Source: Shouchella clausii
GTDB taxonomy: Bacteria > Bacillota > Bacilli > Bacillales > Bacillaceae_D
Length of the DNA: 64,000 nucleotides
NCBI RefSeq assembly: GCF_001598215.1
Contig: NZ_BCXJ01000003.1
Location: 620,001 to 684,000 of the forward strand
Reading direction: 5' to 3'
Shown: positions 26,641 through 34,872 of the stretch, in pieces
Layout of the letters: the number at the start of each line of letters is the position of its first letter
Numbering within the stretch: the first letter of the stretch is position 1
Notes under the pieces: model-generated
The model's database searches: none
What the model was told of the DNA's origin: nothing
Seen by the model: the letters and a program-made list of their open reading frames with translations, nothing else
Program-made: the position numbers and the translations under genes

Positions 26641-28407
26641 TCAATAAATTCCTTTGCTTGACAGAATGGATAAAGTGATTTCAGCAGCCGTGCTTCCAAA
26701 TGCATGATCTTGCTGTTGAATGTTTGTCGCAAAAAAGTACGTATCCGTTTCAGTTTCGACAAATCCGATAAACCAACCATTTATTGCATGGCCGTTAACA
26801 ATGCCAGTCCCGGTTTTTCCATAAAGCGTGCCCTTTTGATTTTCTTCAAGTTTCATAACCTCCTTAACGAATTGCACATGCTCTTCTTTAAAGTCTAGTT
26901 GGTTTGTATAGAAGGAATGTAGAAGCTCCACTTGTTCTACTGGTGATATCTTCAAGGAAGATTCCAACCAATAGTGATTTAATCCACCGGAAAGATCTTT
27001 ATTCCCATAGTCTAATTGGTTTACAAAAGATTGAATGTTCCTTTGTTTCATCCGCTCGTCTAACTCTTGAAAGTACCAAGTGACCGATTGGCTCATCGCC
27101 GATTTCAAATCTTGCCCGCTATTCCAGGCTTCATCCTCGTATTCGACTCCATCCCAATCTAGCCATGAATCATCTCGCCCAATCACTCCTAGTTCCAATG
27201 CCATGAGCGCGGTGTAAATTTTATAGGTAGAATTGGGGGAAACTCTCCTTACACTTTTTTCTTTATTATAGATTTCGAACTGGTCGCTGTTTAAGCTATA
27301 TAATACAAAACTACCCTCATTTCCTGCAAAATGAGTGCTATAATCTTCAACAACCGCCTGGCTTTCATCAAATTGGTAGCGCTCTGTAGAAACAGCGGTT
27401 GCCGTTAAAAAAGGAAATTGAGCAATGACAAAAACGCTGAGAATAGCAAAAACAAACATGCTTTTTAATTGGCGCCGCTTTGACTCGCCAGTAAAAGAAG
27501 CAATATTCAAGATCCGTATTTTTAAAGCCTTTTTCGAACTATGCAGTTGGTTCGTCAAATGGAAAAACCGAGAATTTCTTTCCAGAAAACGCATGATCGT
27601 CTGGCCATACGTTTTATACTCCCGCTGGCCCAATGTAAGCAAGACCTCCGTATCACAAGCTAATTCCCGATCAAGACGCATCTCTTTAAAGGCTTTCCAT
27701 ACTAAAGGATGAAACCAATAAACCATTTGGTAAACGACAAATACATAGTTCACTTTAATATGTTTGCTTTTATAATGGTGCAACTCATGCAACAACACAT
27801 GTCTGATTTCATCATCAGATAGATACAATTCGATATTTTGGGGCAACAAGATATACGTCTTTAACAATCCAAAGGTCATTGGCGTTTGAATGGCGGGGGA
27901 TTCTAAAATCGTTAATTTTTTTGTTATGTCCAATTCTTGGACGCATTCGCTAAACAACTTTTGCACCTTTTCGTTTTGTATGCTTGTTGCTGCTTTTACT
28001 AACCGTTGTAGCTTTACATAATGGTATAAAGTCAATAAAAGGAAAAAAATCATTCCCCCAATCCAAATTAAAACAACCGCTGAATGAATGAACGTATCGT
28101 CAAAGCGACTAACGGACGTGCCAAAATCAACCATCCACTGCTCATTTTGATTCGCAAAACCGAAACGCTCCTGTGATGAAGGGGGAATCTGTTGACGCCC
28201 CTGGTCAAAAAAAGACAAGCCCGTCAATAGATGAATCGGTATAAACGGAAGCGTCATCACAGTAATGAGTAAAAACCATAAATGATAACGCCATTTTGCC
28301 GACAATTGTTTATAAAAAACGGCTCTCGCACAAAAGATCACTAGAATCGTTGCCGTTATTAATACAAGAGAAAGTAAAATATGCGGTAACGTCATTTTTA
28401 TCCCCAT
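26641..28407 (-). CDS. blaR1: BlaR1/MecR1-family beta-lactam sensor
   Basis: 588-residue membrane sensor-transducer. The N-terminal ~340 residues have several helices and an M56 metalloprotease motif HELHHYKSKH. The C-terminal ~240 residues form an extracellular class D-like penicillin-binding sensor with STYK (VSPNSTYKIYTAL), YGN (DYGNKDLSGG) and KTGTG. Beta-lactam acylation of the serine activates proteolysis that relieves BlaI. Length and layout match S. aureus BlaR1 (585). ATG 28407 has AAAAGGA upstream; the frame extends 21 codons further without support. Confidence 0.94.
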   Translation of the reverse strand: MGIKMTLPHILLSLVLITATILVIFCARAVFYKQLSAKWRYHLWFLLITVMTLPFIPIHLLTGLSFFDQGRQQIPPSSQERFGFANQNEQWMVDFGTSVSRFDDTFIHSAVVLIWIGGMIFFLLLTLYHYVKLQRLVKAATSIQNEKVQKLFSECVQELDITKKLTILESPAIQTPMTFGLLKTYILLPQNIELYLSDDEIRHVLLHELHHYKSKHIKVNYVFVVYQMVYWFHPLVWKAFKEMRLDRELACDTEVLLTLGQREYKTYGQTIMRFLERNSRFFHLTNQLHSSKKALKIRILNIASFTGESKRRQLKSMFVFAILSVFVIAQFPFLTATAVSTERYQFDESQAVVEDYSTHFAGNEGSFVLYSLNSDQFEIYNKEKSVRRVSPNSTYKIYTALMALELGVIGRDDSWLDWDGVEYEDEAWNSGQDLKSAMSQSVTWYFQELDERMKQRNIQSFVNQLDYGNKDLSGGLNHYWLESSLKISPVEQVELLHSFYTNQLDFKEEHVQFVKEVMKLEENQKGTLYGKTGTGIVNGHAINGWFIGFVETETDTYFFATNIQQQDHAFGSTAAEITLSILSSKGIY

Positions 28408-28489
28408 CTTCCATCCTTTTGCTTCTGACTTCCCACTCTTCATAACCATAAAAAATTGTAGCATTCCCATCCGTGAATGTAAATTTCTA

Positions 28490-28535
28490 TTGACAAAATA
28501 GACTACAAATGTAATATTAGATTACACGCGTAGTC
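28490..28535 (+). promoter_or_regulatory. Beta-lactamase promoter with two BlaI-type dyads
   Basis: TTGACA (28490-28495), 16 nt, TAATAT (28512-28517) form a good promoter. Dyad 1 GACTACAAATGTAATA (28501-28516) overlaps the -10 and dyad 2 GATTACACGCGTAGTC (28520-28535) covers the start region. Both show the (A/T)TAC-N4-GTA(A/G)T pattern of bla/mec operators. The position between divergent blaR1 and bla lets one repressor control both. Confidence 0.85.
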
Positions 28536-28570
28536 AATACACGTCACACATTATAAAAAGGAGTTTTTTT

Positions 28571-29476
28571 ATGCTGAAAACAAAAATGACGTCGTCTATC
28601 CTTGTAGGTGCCTGTTTACTGTTTGGTTGTTCGAATAGCAATGAGCAACCGGTTTCCAACGAATCTGAACCTGAAAAGTCTGTTGAGACTGGAGAGGCGG
28701 TTTTTAAAGCGTTAGAAGAAGAGTACGCCGCCCGTCTTGGCGTATTTGCTTTAGACACCGGGACAGGCGAAACGGTTTCCTACCGCGCCGATGAACGCTT
28801 CACCTATGCGTCTGCCCACAAACCACTTGCCGTTGGCGTTCTGCTTCAACAAAAATCAATAGAAGAGTTGGAACAATTGATAACGTACTCGGCTGATGAT
28901 TTAGTAAACTACAATCCAATTACCGAAAACCACGTTGAGACAGGCATGACACTAAGAGAGTTAAGCGATGCTTCGATTCGTTATAGCGATAACACTGCTG
29001 CTAACTTAATTTTCCATGAAATCGGCGGGCCAGAGGGCTTTAAAGAAGGACTTCGAGCGATTGGAGACACGGTAACCGAACCTGAACGCATCGAACCTGA
29101 GCTCAATCATGTTGAACCTGGAGAGATCCAAGATACGAGTACACCAGAAGCGTTGGCCAAAAGCTTGCAAGAATTTACGTTAGGAGAGGCGCTACCAGCT
29201 GACAAACAGGAACTGTTAATCGATTGGCTAATAGGAAACACGACTGGAGATGCTTTAATACGTGCTGGGGTGCCAGAAGGTTGGGACGTTGGCGACAAAA
29301 CAGGAGCAGGTTCCTACGGGACTCGAAATGATATTGCCATTCTTTGGCCACTTGAAAAAGAGCCCATTATTTTAGCCGTCCTATCCAGCAAAGACGAAAA
29401 GGATGCCGAATATGATGATGAACTGATCGCGAAAGCAACAGAGGAAGTGATCAACCTCCTCGCCCAAACAGAATAG
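28571..29476 (+). CDS. bla: Class A beta-lactamase, lipoprotein type (BCL-1-like)
   Basis: 301-residue serine beta-lactamase. It has a lipoprotein signal with lipobox LLFGC (C20), so it is probably membrane-tethered with possible release. Catalytic elements: SAHK with Ser81 (Ambler 70), SDN at 139-141, the omega-loop EPELN with E175 (Ambler 166), and KTG at 243-245. The S-A-H-K motif differs from the common S-T-F-K. It resembles the chromosomal B. clausii enzyme BCL-1, but allele identity cannot be checked here. Preceded by AAAAGGAG and the BlaI-type dyads. Confidence 0.95.
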   Translation: MLKTKMTSSILVGACLLFGCSNSNEQPVSNESEPEKSVETGEAVFKALEEEYAARLGVFALDTGTGETVSYRADERFTYASAHKPLAVGVLLQQKSIEELEQLITYSADDLVNYNPITENHVETGMTLRELSDASIRYSDNTAANLIFHEIGGPEGFKEGLRAIGDTVTEPERIEPELNHVEPGEIQDTSTPEALAKSLQEFTLGEALPADKQELLIDWLIGNTTGDALIRAGVPEGWDVGDKTGAGSYGTRNDIAILWPLEKEPIILAVLSSKDEKDAEYDDELIAKATEEVINLLAQTE

Positions 29477-29829
29477 TAGCGTTCTATAGTGGGGAGCTCT
29501 CTCCCATAATGGAATACCATTTTGACCAGCAAGAAAGGCTAGGGTCCGTTAATCTCTCAACCTTCTTAACTATATGGGATTGCAGGAGGTACAGCATTCT
29601 ACACAAACGCCTCCTCCTCTCTACACCCATTGAGCAGCAAAAAAATTGCCCAGACAGGCAGTCCATGATATGATTTTTCTGTACGAACATGCCTGTCACA
29701 CAGACGACGGCAAATTCAACAGCCGTCCGTTCACCGTTGGCTTTTATATCTACCTAGAATGTTGTCAAAAACCGATCAAACGAGCAGGGATAACGATCCT
29801 TCGCTCGTTTTTTGTACAGGGTGATTACA
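29477..29829 (+). other. Stretch between bla and gluQ with promoter and hairpin
   Basis: 353 bp. A good sigma-A promoter, TTGCCC-N17-TATGAT (29646-29674), points right. About 105 nt later AAACGAGC (29778-29785) pairs with GCTCGTTT (29803-29810) and a T-run follows, ending 16 nt before the gluQ start. Transcripts could end here, giving a ~135-nt small RNA, or run on into gluQ. No known riboswitch was recognised. Confidence 0.45.
29778..29813 (+). terminator. Terminator or attenuator just before gluQ
   Basis: 8-bp stem AAACGAGC/GCTCGTTT with a 17-nt loop that can itself pair (GGGAT/ATCCT), then T6. It sits on the same strand directly upstream of gluQ. Confidence 0.65.
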
Positions 29830-30786
29830 ATGAATCAAATGAGAGGTCGGTTCGCGCCTACACCGTCAGGCGAGCTCCATCTCGGCAACCTTTACGTTGC
29901 CTTGCTCTCCTGGCTTCAAGTGCGGCAAGGAGGCGGACAGTTCATTTTACGTATTGAAGATATCGATCGTCCACGGTCACGGGACGAGCTCGTTGGGCCG
30001 ATGATGGACGATTTGCACTGGCTTGGCTTGGATTGGGATGAGGGCCCAGACCAAGGCGGAGCAAACGGCCCATACTACCAATCGAAGCGGCTGCACCTTT
30101 ATGAAGAAGCACTACACAACTTGCAACAGCAACAGTTGCTGTACCATTGTTATTGCAGCCGAGCTGAGCTGCAAGCAGTCGCTAGCGCTCCCCACGGAGT
30201 TGCCTCGGAAGGCCAAGCCTATCCTGGGACATGCAAAAGGCTGACCGTGGCGGAGCGAGCGGCCAAAGCGGCCAAAAAGACGCCTTCATTGCGCTTCGCC
30301 ATAGACAAATGGCCCACTGTTGGAAAAACGGACTTTGAAATGGAGAGGCTACTACGCCGCGGCGGCGATTTTGTCGTTCAGCGCGCAGACGGTATCATAA
30401 GCTATCAACTTGCTGTTGTCGTCGACGATGCGTTAATGGGCATTACGGATGTCCTCCGTGGCCAAGATTTATACGACTCCACACCAAGACAGCTATTGCT
30501 ATATGCCGCGCTCGGGTATACCGCTCCCCGATTTGCACATGTGCCATTGCTTTACGGGCCGGATGGGCGGCGGTTGGCCAAACGGCATCGTGATTTGTCA
30601 TTGGCAGCAATCCGCGCAAATGGGTGCCGGCCAGAGGATATCATTGGCCTACTGGCAGCGTTAAGCGGTTTAATTGAGCGCCCAGAACCGCTGACCGCCG
30701 CGGAATTAATTCCAGAGTTTCGGCTAGAGAAGCTGACGAAAGAGCCGATTTTATTGGACGCGCATTTGCTGCAACTGCTCAACTAA
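29830..30786 (+). CDS. gluQ: Glutamyl-Q tRNA(Asp) synthetase
   Basis: 318-residue paralogue of the GluRS catalytic core without an anticodon-binding domain. It attaches glutamate to queuosine at the wobble base of tRNA-Asp. Seen: [14 protein letters not shown] (HIGH-equivalent), [10 protein letters not shown], a zinc-site CYC...YPGTC arrangement (CYCSRAEL and YPGTCKRL), [22 protein letters not shown] and the KRHRDLS motif ([12 protein letters not shown]) in place of KMSKS. Length fits YadB-type proteins. ATG 29830 has AGGGTGATT upstream; a second ATG nine bases later is possible. Confidence 0.93.
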   Translation: MNQMRGRFAPTPSGELHLGNLYVALLSWLQVRQGGGQFILRIEDIDRPRSRDELVGPMMDDLHWLGLDWDEGPDQGGANGPYYQSKRLHLYEEALHNLQQQQLLYHCYCSRAELQAVASAPHGVASEGQAYPGTCKRLTVAERAAKAAKKTPSLRFAIDKWPTVGKTDFEMERLLRRGGDFVVQRADGIISYQLAVVVDDALMGITDVLRGQDLYDSTPRQLLLYAALGYTAPRFAHVPLLYGPDGRRLAKRHRDLSLAAIRANGCRPEDIIGLLAALSGLIERPEPLTAAELIPEFRLEKLTKEPILLDAHLLQLLN

Positions 30787-30941
30787 CCGATTGATTTGGC
30801 TGGCCGCTGCGACCTTTTTAAAGGATAGCCAATGGCAGCAGCTGTTTCACAGAAAGATAGTGACACTAACTTTTACTTAGGCCATAAGCGCCATAGAGAC
30901 CTCACTCCCATCGCGCGATCAAATCATGTGGGCCAGACGGC

Positions 30942-31547
30942 TTAGAACACTTTTCGTTGGTAAATCACATGGGTAATTCCCCAAGAAAGAACGTAGACTG
31001 CCAAGATAATCAGTGCCGCTCCTGAATATAAAGCCGGTACTGATAAATGGACAACAAAGTTGGTAATTGCTGATAATTTTTCAGCTAAAAATATCACAAT
31101 AGACGGTCCAATGCCTACGAAAAGGAAGAAACTAATCAGAACAACGATTGAAATAAAGCCCGGTTTAAATATATAAAATAAAGGAAAGGTAAACGAGACA
31201 AACAATAAGAATAAACCACTGCCCATGGCAATATCCGACAGCGTAAAAGGTTTATTAAAAACAAACAACGCCAAACTAGTGATTACAATCGCTAAACCCA
31301 TATAAACAATCGCACCAATATAACGGGATACAATAATTTCCGTCCGTGTATAAGGCAAGGAATTTAATAATATGTTTGTTTCAGCTTTTTCATCGTAAGC
31401 ATGCGTGTTAAAGGGAATAAAAATACTGGCGACGAGAAAAATCAAAACTGGATGAGTATCCATAATAATAAAAAATAAAATAAAGGGAAGATACACGATT
31501 AGTTGCCTTTTCTGTAAGATGAGATCACGTTTGATTAAATTAAACAT
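30942..31547 (-). CDS. ABC-2 type permease of YtrABC-like system
   Basis: 201-residue membrane protein with about six helices and the LIKRDLILQKRQLIVYLP N-terminus and THAYDEKAETNILLNSLPYTRTEIIVSRY segment characteristic of ABC-2 permeases paired with YtrB-like ATPases. The start overlaps the ATPase stop by 8 bp. It would form the membrane half of an exporter with the ATPase; the substrate is unknown. Confidence 0.85.
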   Translation of the reverse strand: MFNLIKRDLILQKRQLIVYLPFILFFIIMDTHPVLIFLVASIFIPFNTHAYDEKAETNILLNSLPYTRTEIIVSRYIGAIVYMGLAIVITSLALFVFNKPFTLSDIAMGSGLFLLFVSFTFPLFYIFKPGFISIVVLISFFLFVGIGPSIVIFLAEKLSAITNFVVHLSVPALYSGAALIILAVYVLSWGITHVIYQRKVF

Positions 31548-32406
31548 CGTGTGTACCCTCTTTCAAATAGTACATAATATCCTCCAAAGAAGCTTGTTCA
31601 ATCACAACCGTATCGCCAAAGATATCGTTCACTGCCTCGATGTTATCCGTTAATGCTTCAAATCCAGTTGATGCACGATGAGTATGAACAAAGGCCTTTT
31701 CCGTGTCCCTATCCAAAAGTTCGTTTCTTCCTTTAACAAGGGCATAATTTTCGGCAATATCGTGGATCGACTTATTAAATACTAGTTTCCCTCTTTGTAT
31801 AAAAGCGATATAATCAGCGATCCGATCCAAATCAGTCGTTATATGGGTAGAAAAGAAAATCGTCCGATTGCCATCAATCATCAATTCTTGTAAAAGATCC
31901 AACAGCTCCCGTCTAAAAATAGGATCTAAGCCTGCTGTTGGCTCATCCATAATGATCAGCTCTGCATCATGGGATAGCGCGATCGCCAATGAAGCCTTCA
32001 TTTGCATCCCTTTCGAAAATGTCTTTATCGCTTTATTAAGGGGTAACTCGAATTGGTCAACATATTGATAAAACGATGTATCGTCCCAGTGTTTGTAAGC
32101 TGGCGCCACAATACGCTTAATATCTTTTAAGTTCAGTCCTTCAAAAAAAATATTCGCATCGTAAACAAATCCAACCCGGTCCTTGATCGCCTTTTCATGC
32201 GTTTTGTAGTCGAGCCCAAAAACCTTAACTTCCCCGGCATCAGGCTTTAATAAATTCATCACTATTTTTAACGTTGTTGATTTGCCAGCTCCATTTGCAC
32301 CAATGAATCCCGTTACAAAGCCCTGCTTTACTTGTAGATCAACATCTTTAATGGAAAAATCTTTAAATGTCTTCGTTACATTTTTTAATTCAATTACATG
32401 TTCCAT
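31540..32406 (-). CDS. ABC transporter ATP-binding protein (YtrB-like)
   Basis: 288-residue ATPase: Walker A GANGAGKST (about residue 36), a signature region FSKGMQMKASLAIAL (variant of LSGGQ) and Walker B LIIMDEPTAGLD, then a ~75-residue C-terminal extension. The FSKGM signature is typical of ATPases in GntR-ABC operons such as ytrABCDEF of B. subtilis, induced by cell-wall antibiotics. Located 5 bp after the GntR gene and overlapping the permease gene, so it is one operon. Confidence 0.9.
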   Translation of the reverse strand: MEHVIELKNVTKTFKDFSIKDVDLQVKQGFVTGFIGANGAGKSTTLKIVMNLLKPDAGEVKVFGLDYKTHEKAIKDRVGFVYDANIFFEGLNLKDIKRIVAPAYKHWDDTSFYQYVDQFELPLNKAIKTFSKGMQMKASLAIALSHDAELIIMDEPTAGLDPIFRRELLDLLQELMIDGNRTIFFSTHITTDLDRIADYIAFIQRGKLVFNKSIHDIAENYALVKGRNELLDRDTEKAFVHTHRASTGFEALTDNIEAVNDIFGDTVVIEQASLEDIMYYLKEGTHDV

Positions 32407-32411
32407 TCCTT

Positions 32412-32783
32412 TTACTCCTCATATAAAATCTTCAATAATTCCTGGAGGTCTTCAAGAGACAGCCCGATTTCTCTGCTATTTGCAATAACCGTACTCAGCT
32501 GCTCCTCAATGACCCTTAACTTCTTCTCCCTCATAACCTCCAAATTTTGCTCCGCAACAAAAGAGCCTTTTCCGACAATAGAATAAATAAAACCGGCCTT
32601 TTCTAACTCCTCATAGGCACGCTTTGTCGTTATTACACTAATTTGTAAGTCCTTTGCAAGTTTACGCATAGAGGGGATTGCCGTTCCCTCTGACAGCTCA
32701 CCTGATAAAATAGCCGATTTAATTTGATTCGTAATTTGTTCATAAATTGGCTCCTTCGAACTGTTGGAAATAATGATTTGCAT
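32412..32783 (-). CDS. YtrA-type GntR repressor
   Basis: 123-residue GntR-family regulator with only the winged helix (IKSAILSGELSEGTAIPSMRKLAKDLQISVITTKRAYEELEKAGFI, residues ~20-65) and a short dimerisation tail, the YtrA subfamily pattern. As first gene of a GntR-ABC-permease operon it most likely represses it. The operator could not be fixed because the upstream DNA is an IS remnant. Confidence 0.88.
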   Translation of the reverse strand: MQIIISNSSKEPIYEQITNQIKSAILSGELSEGTAIPSMRKLAKDLQISVITTKRAYEELEKAGFIYSIVGKGSFVAEQNLEVMREKKLRVIEEQLSTVIANSREIGLSLEDLQELLKILYEE

Positions 32784-32815
32784 GCCAATCCCTCTTCTTT
32801 ATTTTGTGAACTACC

Positions 32816-32930
32816 CACCACTTATCACCCTTGTAGGTCATTAAGTGGGGGCTTCTTGGGTAATCGCCCCTTTTGGTAGCGGACGAAATGGACCAAGCTA
32901 ACCCTCTTGTTCCAAGAGTTTATCGATTCA
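32816..32930 (-). mobile_element. IS200/IS605-type right end (possible omegaRNA region)
   Basis: Directly after the tnpB stop codon the DNA carries a hairpin CCACTTA (32818-32824) / TAAGTGG (32842-32848), flanked by C-rich and G-rich runs that extend the stem, then GTAGTTCAC on the minus strand. Subterminal imperfect hairpins at the 3' end of tnpB are the known transposition ends of this family and overlap the TnpB guide-RNA scaffold. The exact end and target site were not fixed. Confidence 0.5.
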
Positions 32931-33026
32931 TTAGGCAGTGGCTAATAAACGAATCCCTTCTTTTTTGATATTGATTACTGAATTGTAATCTCGATCAAGG
33001 CTCCGTCCACAAACACATTGATCCCG
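32931..33026 (-). pseudogene. tnpB: tnpB C-terminal remnant
   Basis: The last ~32 codons of an RNA-guided endonuclease/transposon protein TnpB: QCVCGRSLDRDYNSVINIKK then EGIRLLATA and TAA. The CxCG zinc-knuckle half and DRDxNxxxNI (RuvC-III Asp) are diagnostic. Upstream the frame is closed by TGA and no zinc-finger first half, RuvC-I or RuvC-II is found, so the gene is a 5'-truncated stub and cannot be active. Confidence 0.85.
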
Positions 33027-33125
33027 ATATCTTCATATAATGTATATATACTATATGCCCATCATATACAGGTATGATCCGCCATGCAACCTTTATTGCC
33101 TAGTAACCGACGTTGTATAACAGAG

Positions 33126-33168
33126 ATAAAAACCCCTTTCAATCGATTTTATCGAGAGAAAAGGGGTT
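33126..33168 (-). terminator. Terminator of CPBP gene
   Basis: AACCCCTTT (33131-33139) / AAAGGGGTT (33160-33168) with an inner ATCGAT/ATCGA pairing, followed on the minus strand by T5. Confidence 0.85.
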
Positions 33169-33206
33169 CCTTATTTCTACTAACCATTGTGGACAATCCC
33201 GATGGC

Positions 33207-33802
33207 TTACTTTGCTTTCATAAAGTAAATCCCTATTCCAACGTTATAGACAGCGTGGGCAAGGATGGAGGGAATGATCGAACCTGTAACATAAAACAAC
33301 AAAACAAAGAGGAGCCCGTTTATAAATACGCCTACTAGTGCTAAAGAAACGCCTTTATATTGGGGCACATGAATCACCCAAAATAAAAACGTGCTAATCA
33401 AAATAACAGCCCAATCTGCCAATTGAGAATAACCAATAAACAACCCGATCAATACACCTCTAAAGAAAAATTCTTCAAAAAAACAGCCACCTAATGAACT
33501 AACCGCAATTCCACTAGGAGTTTTCATTATATGATGGATCATTTCTGTACTTTCGGTCTCAGGAAGTTCTGTATTCGTCCATTTAACAAGACTAACCATG
33601 ACGACTACAATGATGAACCAACAATGATAGCCACAAACAAATAAGAGAGCTGATCTGGAACAAACAATGAAAGGAGAAACGGCCAGAACTCGCCCCATTT
33701 AAAAAGCGCTACAAGCAATAAGCCAATAAATAAAAACGGTGTTAACCCTAACAAAATTTGAATAAGCAACTTCCAATGTTGCCGATTATTCCTATTACTC
33801 AT
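33207..33802 (-). pseudogene. CPBP-family intramembrane protease, frameshifted
   Basis: Two overlapping frames make up one Abi/CPBP membrane protease. The first (start 33802) gives MSNRNNRQHWKLLIQ... with two helices and stops at 33605. The second continues FIIVVVMVSLVKW and carries all motif residues: EEFFFRGVLIG (EExxxR), FWVIHVP (FxxxH) and HAVYN (HxxxN/B). Losing one base near 33614-33624 (around GTTGGTTC) explains the break. CPBP proteins include CAAX-type proteases and bacteriocin self-immunity factors. It may be truly inactive or a base-call error. Confidence 0.7.
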
Positions 33803-34048
33803 CTTTTTCCCCTTTACGTTATTATAAGACTATTTAGCGCCAACCTTACGTTTTTCCAACCCTAAGATTGAACCATAATCTGTGACGTAACGTCCTACGC
33901 AATCATTTTCTTGATAATGATCGTTTCTTCTAAAGGGGACCTACTAGGGACCAACAAGTAACACTGACTAAGCAGGTACACCGTAAACTTGAAAAGCCCA
34001 TACGCGCCAATTCATGCTTACGTGGAAAACGGTGATGGGGTTCGTTCA

Positions 34049-34813
34049 TCAAAACCCATTTTCCACTAACCACTTCATTAGGCTTTCTTCCCTTGTCTTT
34101 ATATCATCATGCTGCGGATCGTACTTACCCAATTGCTTTTCGGCCACAACATTGCCATCAATCATAAACAATACTCTTTCAGTTTTTGCAGCCACCTTTG
34201 CATCATGTGTCACAAGAACGATCGTTGTCCCTTGTTGATTAATTTCTGCAAGAATGGACATCACTTCTGCGGACGATTTGGAATCCAATGCTCCAGTCGG
34301 CTCGTCTCCAAAAATGATATCCGGATCATTGATCAATGCTCTGCAAATGGCGGCTCTTTGCAACTGGCCGCCTGAGCCTTGATTGATATGACGATTAGCA
34401 AGCTTCTCTATTCCCGTCATATCCAACAGTTTTTTTGCTTTTTGATGTATCGCATGTTTATTAGCACCTTTGGATAAAAGAGCAGGAAACATCACATTAT
34501 CAATCAGAGACAGATTCTTTAGTAAATTCATATGCTGAAAAATAAATCCCATGTAATTCAAGCGAATTTGTGCCAGTTCCTCTTCAGCTAGATCCCCAAT
34601 TTCAATGCCTTTAAATGTCACATTGCCTGAAGAAATCCGGTCCATACCGCTTAGATGATAAATCAGCGTGGACTTCCCACTTCCAGATGGCCCCATCACC
34701 GATACAAATTCCCCTGCTTCAATCTTTAAGCTTACATTCTTTAAGATGTCGAGCCACTGACCATTTCCAAGTTCTACTGATTTGTTTATCTTTCTTGCCA
34801 ATAGTATCCCCAT
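34049..34813 (-). CDS. ABC transporter ATP-binding protein (MacB/LolD-type)
   Basis: 254-residue ATPase: Walker A GPSGSGKST (about residue 42), signature QGSGGQLQRAAICRAL (first residue of LSGGQ changed to G-S-G-G-Q), and Walker B IIFGDEPTGALD. It pairs with the FtsX-type permease encoded 60 bp upstream, as in peptide/antibiotic exporters. It is last in the TetR-MFS-FtsX-ABC operon. An unusual ~25-residue tail (HDDIKTREESLMKWLVENGF) follows the nucleotide-binding domain. Confidence 0.9.
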   Translation of the reverse strand: MGILLARKINKSVELGNGQWLDILKNVSLKIEAGEFVSVMGPSGSGKSTLIYHLSGMDRISSGNVTFKGIEIGDLAEEELAQIRLNYMGFIFQHMNLLKNLSLIDNVMFPALLSKGANKHAIHQKAKKLLDMTGIEKLANRHINQGSGGQLQRAAICRALINDPDIIFGDEPTGALDSKSSAEVMSILAEINQQGTTIVLVTHDAKVAAKTERVLFMIDGNVVAEKQLGKYDPQHDDIKTREESLMKWLVENGF

Positions 34814-34872
34814 TTATATACCGCCTTTGCCAATAGTCATTTCCTCAGGATACTCCGCCTTCACCTGGACAT

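Larger units (their letters stand above)
32784..33206. other. Gap filled by IS200/IS605 remnant
   Basis: 423 bp between ytrA-like and the CPBP gene. Contains, on the minus strand, the C-terminal stub of a tnpB gene with its right end (32816-33026), an AT-rich stretch at 33027-33070 and a terminator at 33126-33168. Confidence 0.6.
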
